Shown here piece by piece: positions 33,634-42,491 of a stretch of DNA of 64,000 bases. The stretch is from an uncultured Dysosmobacter sp. (GTDB taxonomy: Bacteria; Bacillota; Clostridia; Oscillospirales; Oscillospiraceae), in assembly GCA_934590165.1 (NCBI GenBank), contig CAKTOO010000012.1:11499-75498 (forward strand), in the 5' to 3' direction. Each line of letters starts with the position of its first letter. Within the stretch, counting starts at the first letter, position 1. A program made the translations under genes and the position numbers. The notes under the pieces are model-generated. The model was not told the DNA's origin. It did not search any database and worked only from the letters and a program-made list of their open reading frames with translations.

Positions 33634-34533
33634 TTACTCAGCCTTAGGGGCCTCAGCGGCAGCCTTGGCAGCGGCTTCCGCCGCGGCCTTGGCCTTCTCA
33701 GCCTGAGCCTTCTTGATGGCCTTGTACTTCTCCTTCTCCTCAGCGGTAGCCACGGGAGAGATGGCGTCACGGGGGCAGACCTTGGTGCAGAGCTTGCAGC
33801 CCACGCACTTGTCATAGTCGATGACGGCTACACCGTTCACCACATGGATGGCGTCCTTCTTGCACTCCTTCTGGCACAGGCCGCAGCCGATGCAGGAGTT
33901 GGAGCAGACGCTCATGGCTGCCTTGCCCTTCTCCTGGTTGGCGCACAGCACGTGGACCTTCTTGGAGGCGGGGACGGAGGTGATCAGGTGACGGGGGCAG
34001 GCCTTGGCACAGGCCATGCAGGCGGTGCACTTCTCGGGGTCCACCACGGCGGCGCCGTTGGGGCCGATGCTCATGGCGCCGAACTGGCAGGCGGCCACGC
34101 AGGAGCCGAAGCCCAGGCAGCCGAAGTCGCACTCCAGGGGGCCGGCGGCCACCTTGGTGGCGGAGATGCAGTCCTTCACGCCCACATACTCAAAGCGCTT
34201 CTTGGCGTTGGTGCCGCCGTTGCAGCGGACGAACGCCACCTGGCGCTCGCCGGTGGGAACTGCCATGCCCATGATTTCGGCGATGGCGGCGGCATTTTCA
34301 GGGCCAGCGGGAGCGCAGGCGTTGACAGGCGCGTCGCCGGCCAGGATGGCGGCAGCGCAGCCGCCGCAGCCGGGATAGCCGCAGCCGCCGCAGTTGGCGC
34401 CAGCCAGGTGGCCCAGAATGGCCTCCTCGCGGGGGTCCTTTTTCACCTCGAAGATCTTGGAGGCGACAGCCAGGATCAAGCCGAACACAGCGCCCAGCAC
34501 ACCCAGCAGGATAACAGCATATGCAATATTCAT
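33634..34533 (-). CDS. rnfB: Rnf complex subunit RnfB (polyferredoxin)
   Basis: A 299-residue electron-input subunit of the ferredoxin:NAD+ oxidoreductase. It has an N-terminal membrane helix (residues 4-26) and a 4Fe-4S domain GANCGGCGYPGCGGC. Several ferredoxin-type cluster motifs follow (CDFGC, CTACMACAKACP, CSNSCIGCGLCQKEC, CVGCKLCTKVCP). The C-terminal 40 residues are Lys/Ala/Glu-rich and look unstructured. It is last of rnfCDGEAB. Confidence 0.97.
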   Translation of the reverse strand: MNIAYAVILLGVLGAVFGLILAVASKIFEVKKDPREEAILGHLAGANCGGCGYPGCGGCAAAILAGDAPVNACAPAGPENAAAIAEIMGMAVPTGERQVAFVRCNGGTNAKKRFEYVGVKDCISATKVAAGPLECDFGCLGFGSCVAACQFGAMSIGPNGAAVVDPEKCTACMACAKACPRHLITSVPASKKVHVLCANQEKGKAAMSVCSNSCIGCGLCQKECKKDAIHVVNGVAVIDYDKCVGCKLCTKVCPRDAISPVATAEEKEKYKAIKKAQAEKAKAAAEAAAKAAAEAPKAE

Positions 34534-34546
34534 CTCAAACGCCTCC

Positions 34547-35134
34547 TTACCAGATCTTCAGGCCGGAGAAGCCCATGAACGCCAGGGCCATCAGACCAGC
34601 GGTGATCAAGGCGATGGGGAAGCCCTCAAACGCCTTGGGATACTCCGCGAACACCAGGCGCTCACGGATGCTGGCGAACAGCACGATGGCCAGCAGGAAG
34701 CCCAGGCCGCCGGTAATGCCGTAGACCACGGACTCAATGAAGTTGTAGTTGTTCTGGATGTTCAGCAGAGCGACGCCCAGCACAGCGCAGTTGGTGGTGA
34801 TCAGGGGCAGATACACACCCAGGGCGGTGTACAGGGTGGGCATTGCCTTCTGCAGGAACATCTCAATGAACTGCACCAAAGAGGCGATGACCAGGATGAA
34901 GGCCACGGTCTGCATATACTCCAGGCCCAGCTTCACCAGCAGCAGGTTCACCAGCCAGGTGATGGCAGAAGCCAGACCCATAACAAAGGTAACGGCCACA
35001 CCCATGCCGACGGCGGTGTCGACTTTCTTGGAAACGCCCAAGAAGGGGCAGATGCCCAGGAACTGGGAGAAGATAAAGTTGTTTGCCAGAACGGCACCCA
35101 GCGTGATCGCCAGGAGGTTAGTAATCTGTTCCAT
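34547..35134 (-). CDS. rnfA: Rnf complex subunit RnfA
   Basis: A 195-residue, six-helix membrane subunit starting MEQITNLLAITLGAVLANNF, with conserved cysteines in LGICPFLGVS and TTNCAVLG. RnfA and RnfE are inverted homologues that form the membrane core near a 2Fe-2S cluster and couple electron flow to Na+ or H+ export. It is 13 bases before rnfB. Confidence 0.97.
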   Translation of the reverse strand: MEQITNLLAITLGAVLANNFIFSQFLGICPFLGVSKKVDTAVGMGVAVTFVMGLASAITWLVNLLLVKLGLEYMQTVAFILVIASLVQFIEMFLQKAMPTLYTALGVYLPLITTNCAVLGVALLNIQNNYNFIESVVYGITGGLGFLLAIVLFASIRERLVFAEYPKAFEGFPIALITAGLMALAFMGFSGLKIW

Positions 35135-35149
35135 ACGTTCCTATCCTCC

Positions 35150-35770
35150 TTATTTCTTAGACTTGGACAGTGCCCACTGCATGGCGGCGATCAGGCAGCC
35201 AAGCACCAGGAAGCCGCCCACAGGCAGGGTCAGCATGCCGGCGGGGAACTGAGAGGGGATGATCTGGATGCCCTTGCCGCCGGCGCCCAGCAGGCCGCCG
35301 CCGAAGGTGCCGGCACCCAGCAGCTCGCGGATGATGCACATGGCCAGCAGCACCAGGGTATAGCCGATGCCCTGGAACACGCCGTCGAAGAAGGAGGCCA
35401 CAACGCCGTTCTTGTAGGAGAAGGCCTCGGCACGGCCCAGGATGATGCAGTTCACCACGATCAGGGGGATGAACACGCCCAGGGACTCGGCCAGAGCGGG
35501 GACAAACGCCTGCAGGAACAGATCCACCATGGTGACGAAGCCGGCAATGACCACGATGAACATGGCGATACGGATCTTGTCGGGCACGATCTTGCGGATA
35601 GCGGAAATGATGACGTTGGACAGCGTCAGAATGACTGTAACAGCCAGGCCCATGCCCAGACCGTTAAAGAACGATGTAGTGATGGCCATGGTGGAGCACA
35701 TGCCCAGCACCTGGACCAGAACGGGGTTCTGATACAGGAGGCCATCCATAAACTGCTTCTTCAAATTCAT
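35150..35770 (-). CDS. rnfE: Rnf complex subunit RnfE
   Basis: A 206-residue membrane subunit with LGMCSTMAITTSFFNGLGMG at the N terminus and VVNCIILGRAEAF in the middle, the two cysteine loops paired with those of RnfA. It lies between rnfG and rnfA in the operon. Confidence 0.97.
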   Translation of the reverse strand: MNLKKQFMDGLLYQNPVLVQVLGMCSTMAITTSFFNGLGMGLAVTVILTLSNVIISAIRKIVPDKIRIAMFIVVIAGFVTMVDLFLQAFVPALAESLGVFIPLIVVNCIILGRAEAFSYKNGVVASFFDGVFQGIGYTLVLLAMCIIRELLGAGTFGGGLLGAGGKGIQIIPSQFPAGMLTLPVGGFLVLGCLIAAMQWALSKSKK

Positions 35771-35790
35771 AAGTGTTCGCTCCTCCCTTC

Positions 35791-36402
35791 TCAGCCCATG
35801 ACGCCGGCCACAGCCAGCGCGGCATTGACGCCGGTGGTGACGCCGCGGCTGGACACGGTGGCGCCGGAGATGGCATCCACGTTCTTGCCCACGGACAGCG
35901 TGCCGTCAGCGGCGCTCTTGCCGATGAACTGGTCCAGGACGCCGTTTTCATTGCTCATAACCTTGGAGCCGATGCCGGAAGTCTCAGAGTTCTTAACGAT
36001 GGAAACGCCGGTAACGGCGCCCTCGGCGTCCACGCCGACCATCATTTCGATGTTGCCCTGGGAACCGGAGGACACGATCTTCAGCGCGTAGCCGATGACA
36101 CTGCCGCCGGCCTGAGCCTCATAAGCCTCGGTGATGGTGGCGCCGGCGCCGGAAGCGGCGGCGGTCATCTCGTCGGTCAGTTCCACCACAGTGGGAGAGC
36201 CCTCCATCTCAGGCAGGACCTCCTGAATGGCCGCTGCGGTCTTGGTCTTGTTCTTTTCCTCGATGGGCCCCTCGGTGACGCTGTTGACCAGGCCCAGCAG
36301 GCCGGCCACGATCACGCAGGTCACAAACAAAGTCACGGTCAGCTTGATGATATACTTGGGGTCCATATCGACCTTTTCCTTAGTCTTGACTTCGTTGCTC
36401 AT
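35791..36402 (-). CDS. rnfG: Rnf complex subunit RnfG (FMN-bound)
   Basis: A 203-residue subunit with one N-terminal helix and an extracytoplasmic domain. The C-terminal motif AISGATVSSRGVTTGV is the SGAT(x) site where FMN is attached covalently to threonine. Its start overlaps the rnfD stop by four bases. Confidence 0.96.
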   Translation of the reverse strand: MSNEVKTKEKVDMDPKYIIKLTVTLFVTCVIVAGLLGLVNSVTEGPIEEKNKTKTAAAIQEVLPEMEGSPTVVELTDEMTAAASGAGATITEAYEAQAGGSVIGYALKIVSSGSQGNIEMMVGVDAEGAVTGVSIVKNSETSGIGSKVMSNENGVLDQFIGKSAADGTLSVGKNVDAISGATVSSRGVTTGVNAALAVAGVMG

Positions 36403-37436
36403 TTCGCAGCCGCCTCCTTCTTATCGGATTTTACGACGCCAAAACGAGTGGGCTTGGTGTACTTGTCGATCAGGGCCACACACAGGTTCATGACCATGAT
36501 GGAGTAGCAGACGCCCTCGTTATAGGAGCCAAAGTAACGGATGAGCACAGTAAACAGGCCGCAGCCGATGCCAAAGATCAGCTGGCCCTTCTTGGTGACG
36601 GGAGAGGTGGCATAGTCGGTAGCCATGAAGAAAGCGCCCAGGAACAGGCCGCCGCCGAACACGCTGTACAGCATCCAGTCCACGCCGCTGCCGGCCTTGG
36701 GGAACAGGAGAGTCAGCACGGCCACGGTGGCGATGTAGGCCACGGGGGTCTGCCAGTTGATGACCTTGCGCCAGATCAGATACACACCGCCGATGAGCAG
36801 CAGCAGGGCGGAAACTTCGCCCAGGGAGCCGCCGGTCTTGCCCAGGAACATATCCATCACGGAATAGGTCTCCTTCAGGGTGGCGAAGCTGGCCTCCAGG
36901 TCGGCGCCGGAGCCCTTCATCATGCCCAGGGGAGTGGCGTGGGTGACCACGTCAGCCACGGAGCCCATGAGAGGCGCCTTGCCCGCGGCGGGGTCGATCC
37001 AGTGGGTCATGCTGCCGGCATAGCTGCCCAGCAGGAAGGCACGGCCAGCCAGGGCGGGGTTGACAAAGTTCTTGCCGATACCGCCGAAGAGCTGCTTGAC
37101 CACAATGATGGCAAACAGGTCGCCGATGAGGATCATCCAGTAGGGCGTGGTCACGGGGCAGACAAACGCCAGCAGCATGCCGGTGACCACGGCGCTGAGG
37201 TCGCCCACGGACTGGGGCTTCTTCATGACCTTGCGGTACAGCCACTCAAAGAACACGCAGCCCAGCGCGGACACGGCGGTCAGCGTCAGTGCCTTCACGC
37301 CGAAGCACACCACAGCCCAGATCAGGGCGGGCACCATGGCGATGATCACATCCAGCATGATGGAACGGGTCGTCTCGGCAGCGCGGATATGAGGATTGGA
37401 AGTGGCAATGAGCTTCAAATTCTTGTAATCCGTCAT
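36399..37436 (-). CDS. rnfD: Rnf complex subunit RnfD
   Basis: A 345-residue membrane subunit of about ten helices. VVTHATPLGM near residue 170 corresponds to the flavin-attachment region that usually reads S/D-GATPL. It shares ATGA overlaps with both rnfC and rnfG. It carries electrons through the membrane in the Rnf ion pump. Confidence 0.96.
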   Translation of the reverse strand: MTDYKNLKLIATSNPHIRAAETTRSIMLDVIIAMVPALIWAVVCFGVKALTLTAVSALGCVFFEWLYRKVMKKPQSVGDLSAVVTGMLLAFVCPVTTPYWMILIGDLFAIIVVKQLFGGIGKNFVNPALAGRAFLLGSYAGSMTHWIDPAAGKAPLMGSVADVVTHATPLGMMKGSGADLEASFATLKETYSVMDMFLGKTGGSLGEVSALLLLIGGVYLIWRKVINWQTPVAYIATVAVLTLLFPKAGSGVDWMLYSVFGGGLFLGAFFMATDYATSPVTKKGQLIFGIGCGLFTVLIRYFGSYNEGVCYSIMVMNLCVALIDKYTKPTRFGVVKSDKKEAAAK

Positions 37437-38806
37437 TTGTTCACAGCCTCCTTCTTCTCTTCCGCGGCCTTTTTGGCCTCTGCGGCAGCCTTATCGGCAG
37501 CCATCTTGTTCTTCACCAGCTGCTTGCCGGTCTTGAACATCTGGGTCAGGTGCATACGGGCAGGGCAGGCATAAGCGCAGGCACCGCACTCCATGCAGTC
37601 CATAATATGGGCGTCATTCAGCTCATCCACCATGCCCTTGGCGGCATACTGGTACATGAACAGGGGCTCCAGGTGCACGGGGCAGGCGGCAACGCACTTG
37701 CCGCAGCGGATGCACTGGGGATGCTCCACGGTCTGCTCCTCGTTCTCGCAGAACGCCAGGATGGCGCCGGTGCCCTTGGCCACGGGGATGTCGGCGGTGT
37801 ACTGGGCCATGCCCATCATGGGGCCGCCGGCAATGAGCTTGTAAGTGCCGTCCTTCACGCCGCCGCAGGCATCCAGCAGGGCGGAGACAGGGGTGCCGAT
37901 GGGGCACTCGATGTTCTTGGGCTCCACGATGCCGCTGCCGGACACGGTGACGACCTTGCGCACCACGGGCATACCCTGGGTGATGGCACGGTAGATGCAC
38001 ATGGTGGTGTTGATGTTGAACACGGCGCAGCCGATATTGGAGGGCAGGCCTCCGGGAGGCACCTGCTTGCCGGTGATGGCCTGGCAGAGCTGCTTCTCAC
38101 CGCCCTGGGGGTAACGGCAGCGCAGGGGCTCCACCACCACGGGGGCGTTCTTCTCGGCGATGACCTTGTTCATGGCGTCGATGCCGTTTTGCTTGTTGTC
38201 CTCAACGCCGATAACGACCTTGTCCACGCCGAACATCTTTGCCAAATATGTGGCGCCGCCGATGATCTCCTCAGGACGCTCCAGCATGGCGCGGTGGTCG
38301 CCGGTAATATAGGGCTCGCATTCGGCGCCGTTGATGATGACGGTGTCCACCTTGCCGATACCGCCGGAGATCTTCACGTGAGTGGGGAACGTTGCGCCGC
38401 CCATGCCCACGATACCGGCGTTCTTGACGATCTCCACCATCTCATCGACAGTGAGGGCATCAGGGTCCGCGGGAGCCTGGACTTCTTCGCTGAGCTCATC
38501 CTGGAAATCGTTTTCGATGACCACGGACATCATGTTGCCGCCCATGGAATAGGGACGGGGCTCAACAGCCTTGACCTTGCCGGAAACACTGGCGTGGATG
38601 GGCGCACCCAAGCCACGGAACTCGCCGATCTTCTGGCCCACCTTGACCTGATCGCCCACTTTCACAAGGGGTGTGCAGGGTGCGCCAAAGTGCATCGACA
38701 TGGGAATGACCACCTCTGCCGGGGGAGCCAGCTGCTCGATGGCCTTTTCATTGGTCGCGGCCTTCATGTCATGGGGATGAACGCCGCCAAAGAAAGCTTG
38801 TGCCAT
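37433..38806 (-). CDS. rnfC: Rnf complex subunit RnfC (NADH-binding)
   Basis: A 457-residue subunit, first in the operon. A barrel-sandwich region (residues 30-75) precedes the NADH/FMN Rossmann-like part (GMGGATFPTHVKI, INGAECEPYITGDHR). Two ferredoxin motifs follow (CIRCGKCVAACP, CMECGACAYACP), then a Lys/Ala/Glu-rich tail. It passes electrons to NAD+. The start at 38806 with GAGGTGA upstream is chosen over a longer frame lacking a ribosome binding site. Confidence 0.97.
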   Translation of the reverse strand: MAQAFFGGVHPHDMKAATNEKAIEQLAPPAEVVIPMSMHFGAPCTPLVKVGDQVKVGQKIGEFRGLGAPIHASVSGKVKAVEPRPYSMGGNMMSVVIENDFQDELSEEVQAPADPDALTVDEMVEIVKNAGIVGMGGATFPTHVKISGGIGKVDTVIINGAECEPYITGDHRAMLERPEEIIGGATYLAKMFGVDKVVIGVEDNKQNGIDAMNKVIAEKNAPVVVEPLRCRYPQGGEKQLCQAITGKQVPPGGLPSNIGCAVFNINTTMCIYRAITQGMPVVRKVVTVSGSGIVEPKNIECPIGTPVSALLDACGGVKDGTYKLIAGGPMMGMAQYTADIPVAKGTGAILAFCENEEQTVEHPQCIRCGKCVAACPVHLEPLFMYQYAAKGMVDELNDAHIMDCMECGACAYACPARMHLTQMFKTGKQLVKNKMAADKAAAEAKKAAEEKKEAVNK

Positions 38807-38922
38807 TGTCTTCACCTCATTTTTACTCCTGATAGCGTCCAGGGCACATACCGGCTCCGTCCCGCCGGCACGCGGGCCGGGGCGCAATTCTGCCCTGGCG
38901 ATACTACCACATACTGCGTTTG

Positions 38923-38951
38923 ATTCTACACCCAAACTCGAATTTTGTCCA
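38923..38951 (-). promoter_or_regulatory. Probable rnf operon promoter
   Basis: TGGACA (38946-38951) and TAGAAT (38923-38928) on the minus strand, separated by 17 bases, giving a leader of about 110 bases to rnfC. This leader holds a GC-rich inverted repeat around 38870 and nothing else I can name. Confidence 0.55.
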
Positions 38952-39057
38952 GACTGTGAACGACAGATTTTGCGGAAATAAGCCGTTTTTTTGCGGGGTA
39001 ATTTGTGATTTTACACATTTTTCTCAGCCACACCTTCCGCCCCGCGGGGCTGTTCTC

Positions 39058-39086
39058 TTGTCAGGGGCAAAAAAGCATGGTATAAT
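39058..39086 (+). promoter_or_regulatory. Promoter of the DUF975 gene
   Basis: TTGTCA (39058-39063) and TATAAT (39081-39086), 17 bases apart, 71 bases before the start codon. The whole 350-base gap to rnfC holds only this and the divergent rnf promoter. Confidence 0.8.
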
Positions 39087-39156
39087 ATTAAATCAAACAT
39101 TCATTCCGGCCCGGACCGTGTGCAGAACGGGCCTGCTGATTTTGGAGGCCTTTACC

Positions 39157-40005
39157 ATGATGGTACAGCAAATCGACCGAAAACAACTGAAACGGGATTC
39201 CAGGGCGCTCCTGCGCACGGCCCAGGTCTCGCCCATGGCCATGACGGCCCTGTATCTGGGTCTCGTTCTGGTGCTGGACGCGGCGGATGTGGTATCCGGC
39301 GGCAGCGCGGCCCTGGGGATCGGGAGCCTTCTGAGCACCTTTGTCTCCGTGCTGACCTGGCTGGTGGGCATCGTGCTCTCCGCGGGCTTCGTCCTGTACT
39401 GCATGGCCATCCGCCGGGGAGAGCGGGCGGAGTTTTTGACGCTGTTCGACGGCTTTTCCTTCGTGGGCAAGGTCATCGGCCTGAACATCGTCATCACGGT
39501 GTTCATCGCCCTGTGGTCCATGCTGTTCGTCATCCCCGGCATCGTGGCCGCTTACCGTTACCGCTTTGCCCTGTACAATCTCTATGAAAACCCAAGTATT
39601 GGCATCATGGAGGCCTTGAACATGAGCAAGTGCCAGACCACGGGCTACAAGATGCAGCTTTTCATGCTGGACCTGAGCTACTTCGGCTGGACGTTCCTGG
39701 CCTCCCTTCCCGCCGCCCTGCTGGAGTGGTGCGTGTCCTACCAGGAGCTCTGCTCTATTCTGGGTGCCGCCTCCGCCTCCGGTCTCATCACCTCCCTGCT
39801 GGCCCTGCCGGACCTCACCTGGATCTTCATCATCGACCTCTGGAGTCTGGCGGTGTCCCTGTTCTACCTGCCCGCCTACCAGTGCACGGAACTGGGCTAC
39901 TTCGACATTGCCAAGTCCACCTCCGGCGTGGGCTTCGGCGCGGAGCCGCCCCGGCAGGACGGCTGGAACGGCCGCATCCACCCCGATGACCCGGGCGGCT
40001 GGTAA
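39157..40005 (+). CDS. DUF975 family membrane protein
   Basis: A 282-residue protein with about six helices in the DUF975 pattern. It has an N-terminal RxxLKRDSRALLR-like amphipathic segment, GFSFVGKVIGLNIVITVFI, and then PGIVAAYRYRFALYNLYENPSIGIMEAL, the best-conserved stretch. Function in the family is unknown. Both tandem ATGs at 39157 and 39160 are possible, with GGAGG eight bases before the first. It is a single-gene unit. Confidence 0.8.
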   Translation: MMVQQIDRKQLKRDSRALLRTAQVSPMAMTALYLGLVLVLDAADVVSGGSAALGIGSLLSTFVSVLTWLVGIVLSAGFVLYCMAIRRGERAEFLTLFDGFSFVGKVIGLNIVITVFIALWSMLFVIPGIVAAYRYRFALYNLYENPSIGIMEALNMSKCQTTGYKMQLFMLDLSYFGWTFLASLPAALLEWCVSYQELCSILGAASASGLITSLLALPDLTWIFIIDLWSLAVSLFYLPAYQCTELGYFDIAKSTSGVGFGAEPPRQDGWNGRIHPDDPGGW

Positions 40006-40021
40006 GCCCCTAACAGCGTAC

Positions 40022-40257
40022 AAGTCCCCGGCGGGTTTTAGAACCCGCCGGGGACTTCAGTTTGCCGGAAAAATCTTTTCCGACAAACTGAAGCAAGTTT
40101 TTCTAAGCTTAAAAGCTTAGAAAAACTTATGATCAAAAACGAAAGACACCCCTCCTGGGTTTCTTTCGTAACTATCTTCCTTCCCGTCGCGCAAGGTTTC
40201 CAGGGCTATCGGCAGCATACAAAGTCCCCGGCGGGTTTTAGAACCCGCCGGGGACTT
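40022..40257. repeat. Cluster of five hairpins with a duplicated terminator
   Basis: The 36-base hairpin AAGTCCCCGGCGGG... occurs identically at 40022-40057 and 40222-40257, 200 bases apart. The second copy runs into TTTTTT. Between them are a hairpin with CAGTTTG arms (40058-40090), a perfect 34-base palindrome AAGTTTTTCTAAGCTT plus complement (40095-40128), and one with CGAAAG arms (40140-40168). The array lies between convergent genes. Confidence 0.75.
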
Positions 40258-40269
40258 TTTTGCGCTTCT

Positions 40270-40815
40270 TTACAGCTGGGGGAACTGCCGGCGAACGTAG
40301 CCGTTCTTTTTCAGGATCATGGCCAGCAGGGTGGATACCACCAGCCCGAAGGCCGCCTGGACCAGGTTGCTGGGGATACCGGCGGCGCCGGCGGCCAGAC
40401 TGCCGGAGAGCAGGCCGTCATACAGGCAGTAGCCCACCACCATGATGGCCTCCGCCGCCGCGCCGCACACCACCAGGGCCCAGTTCTTTTTGCCCAGGGC
40501 CCGGTACAGCAGCGCCGCCGTCAGCGCCATGAGTGCCTTGATGACCAGCGTGCCGGGGACATAGACAGCATAGCCGGACAGCAGGTCCGCCAGGGCGGGT
40601 CCGATGCCGCCGGCAATGGCGCCATAGACCGGGCCCAGCAGGTAGGCGCCCAGCAGCACCACCGTGTCGCCCAGGTTCATGTAACCGCCGGTGGGGGAGG
40701 GCACCATCAATACCCGGGTGGCCACGTAACCCAGCGCCGCAAACAGCGCCGTCATCACCAGCAGCTTCGTCCGGTCGTAAGAGGCCGCGGTATGGCCTTC
40801 CATCGTCTTTTCCAT
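40270..40815 (-). CDS. ECF transporter S component (vitamin type, possibly B6)
   Basis: A 181-residue membrane protein with five or six helices in the ECF S-component pattern (LLVMTALFAALGYVATRVL near the start, GGYMNLGDTVVLLGAYLLGP in the middle). It lacks the folate-type sequence of the 32704 gene. It is divergent from a PdxR-type MocR regulator, so vitamin B6 or a precursor is a reasonable substrate guess, not established. AGGAG precedes the ATG at 40815. Confidence 0.8.
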   Translation of the reverse strand: MEKTMEGHTAASYDRTKLLVMTALFAALGYVATRVLMVPSPTGGYMNLGDTVVLLGAYLLGPVYGAIAGGIGPALADLLSGYAVYVPGTLVIKALMALTAALLYRALGKKNWALVVCGAAAEAIMVVGYCLYDGLLSGSLAAGAAGIPSNLVQAAFGLVVSTLLAMILKKNGYVRRQFPQL

Positions 40816-40852
40816 GTGTTTTTTCTCCTTTTGGGTGTGTTTTGATGTTGCT

Positions 40853-40881
40853 ATCATATGCCATGTGTGATATGATTGAAA
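40853..40881 (-). promoter_or_regulatory. Promoter of the ECF S-component gene
   Basis: TTTCAA (40876-40881) and TATGAT (40853-40858) on the minus strand with a 17-base spacer, in the AT-rich gap shared with the MocR regulator. No clear plus-strand promoter pair was found. Confidence 0.5.
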
Positions 40882-40926
40882 TATCCAAAATATGAATTTT
40901 TTATAAGGTCAGAAGGAGGGCGGCAT

Positions 40927-42312
40927 ATGCTGACTTATTCCATGGAGGGTCGGGGCGGCCTGCCTTTATATGAATACCTGTACCGCTGCATCCGGGGCGA
41001 CATCCTCAGCGGCACCCTGGCCGCCGGGGAGCAGCTGCCCTCCAAGCGGCGGCTGGCGGAGCACCTGCAGCTGTCCGTCATCACCGTGGAGGGGGCTTAC
41101 CAGCAGCTGGAGGCAGAGGGGTATGTGTACACCCGGCCCAAGCGGGGCTTTTTCGTTGCCCCGGTGGAGCGGCTGGCGGCGCCCCCGGCGCCGGAGCCTT
41201 TGCCGCCCCAGTCGGAAAAGCGCATCTGGCGTCTGGACCTGAAAAGCAACCAAGTGGATGTGACCCGCTTCCCCGTCTCCACCTGGGCCCGGCTCACCCG
41301 CCAGGTCCTCAGTGAGGGCGGCGAAGCCCTGCTGCGCCCCGTGCCCCACCAGGGTCTGGACGGTCTGCGGCAGGCCATTGCCGACGATCTGCGGGACTAC
41401 AAGGGCATGGCCGTGTCCCCGGAGCAGATCGTGGTGGGCGCCGGCGCGGAATATTTATATCTTTTGCTGGCACAGCTGCTGGGTCCGGAGGCGGTGTTCG
41501 CCGTGGAGGACCCGGGCTATCCCAAGATCCGTCAGGTGTACGGCAAGTGCGGCGCCGTGTGCCGGCCCGTGCCCCTGGACCGCCGGGGCATGGACATCAC
41601 CGCCCTGACGGCCTCCGGCGCCAGCGTGGCCCATCTCTCTCCCTCCCACCACTATCCCACCGGCCTGGTGACCCCCATCGGCCGGCGGCAGGAGCTGCTG
41701 CGCTGGGCCCGCCAGCGGGACGGCTTCATCATCGAGGATGACTACGACAGCGAGTTCCGCTTCTCCGGCCGCCCCATCCCCACCCTGCAAAGCATCGACC
41801 GGGAGGGCCGGGTCATCTATATGAACACCTTCTCCCAGACCATCTCCCCCTCCATGCGCGTGGGCTTCATGGTGCTGCCCCCCCGACTGCTGGAGCGCTA
41901 CCGCCGGGAGCTGGATTTCTACGCCTGCACCGTTCCCGCCCTGGAGCAGCATGTACTGGCCCGCTTTCTGGAGCAGGGCTACTATGAGCAGCACCTGTCC
42001 CGGATGCGCAAGGAGTACCGCCTCCGCCGGGGCCGGGTACTGGAGGCCTTCCGGGCCAGTCCCTTTGCCAAGCGCGTCACCATTTCTGAGCAGGGCGCCG
42101 GACTCCACTTCCTGCTGCGGCTGAAAACGCCCCTGTCCGACGAAGACCTGCGCCGGCGGGCGGAGGAGCGCGGCGTCCGCCTGGGCTTTTTGTCAGAGTA
42201 CGCCGCCGTGCCGGACCCGGCCCACGCCCACACGCTGGTGGTAAACTACGCCGGACTGGACGCGGAAAAGCTGCCGGAGGCCATGGCCCTTTTATCGGAG
42301 GTCTTCGCATAA
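40927..42312 (+). CDS. MocR/PdxR-family regulator lacking the PLP-binding lysine
   Basis: A 461-residue GntR/aminotransferase fusion. Residues 1-75 are a GntR winged helix (LPLYEYLYRCIRGDILSGTL, LPSKRRLAEHLQLSVITVEGAY), and from about 110 an aminotransferase class I domain. Its PLP-pocket motifs are kept (LSPSHHYPTG, EDDYDSEFRFSG, SPSMRVGF). The Schiff-base lysine, normally TFSK, is Gln304 in NTFSQT (codon CAG at 41836-41838). AGGAGG precedes the ATG. It is divergent from an ECF S component that it probably controls. PdxR-type proteins normally sense PLP; here covalent PLP binding is not possible in the usual way. Confidence 0.9.
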   Translation: MLTYSMEGRGGLPLYEYLYRCIRGDILSGTLAAGEQLPSKRRLAEHLQLSVITVEGAYQQLEAEGYVYTRPKRGFFVAPVERLAAPPAPEPLPPQSEKRIWRLDLKSNQVDVTRFPVSTWARLTRQVLSEGGEALLRPVPHQGLDGLRQAIADDLRDYKGMAVSPEQIVVGAGAEYLYLLLAQLLGPEAVFAVEDPGYPKIRQVYGKCGAVCRPVPLDRRGMDITALTASGASVAHLSPSHHYPTGLVTPIGRRQELLRWARQRDGFIIEDDYDSEFRFSGRPIPTLQSIDREGRVIYMNTFSQTISPSMRVGFMVLPPRLLERYRRELDFYACTVPALEQHVLARFLEQGYYEQHLSRMRKEYRLRRGRVLEAFRASPFAKRVTISEQGAGLHFLLRLKTPLSDEDLRRRAEERGVRLGFLSEYAAVPDPAHAHTLVVNYAGLDAEKLPEAMALLSEVFA

Positions 42313-42328
42313 AAAAGGAGGCATAGCC
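42310..42328 (+). repeat. Left half of a split inverted repeat (former shared terminator)
   Basis: TAAAAAAGGAGGCATAGCC begins in the stop codon of the MocR gene. Its exact reverse complement lies at 43002-43020 after recR. Joined, the two would form a textbook bidirectional terminator with A and T tails. Confidence 0.8.
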
Positions 42329-42357
42329 AAACGGGCGGTGGTCATAAAACGGTTTTT

Positions 42358-42386
42358 GAGGGCAGCCAACGGCTGCCCTCTTTTTT
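42358..42386 (+). terminator. Terminator receiving the MocR transcript, inside the insertion
   Basis: GAGGGCAGCC, loop AAC, complement, then TTTTTT. It is 46 bases past the MocR stop. Confidence 0.85.
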
Positions 42387-42491
42387 GTTCATAGATTGTT
42401 TTCTTGCGTATAGTCCAATGTTTTAGTACCATAAAGAAAATGACAGATATATCGGGCTGACAAATGGGAAGTTGACGAGGAGGTGTATAGC

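Noticed and set aside
40022..40257. Possible CRISPR array because of two identical 36-base repeats
   Set aside because: There are only two copies, 200 bases apart, and each is a self-complementary terminator. The sequence between holds hairpins rather than spacers, and there are no cas genes.
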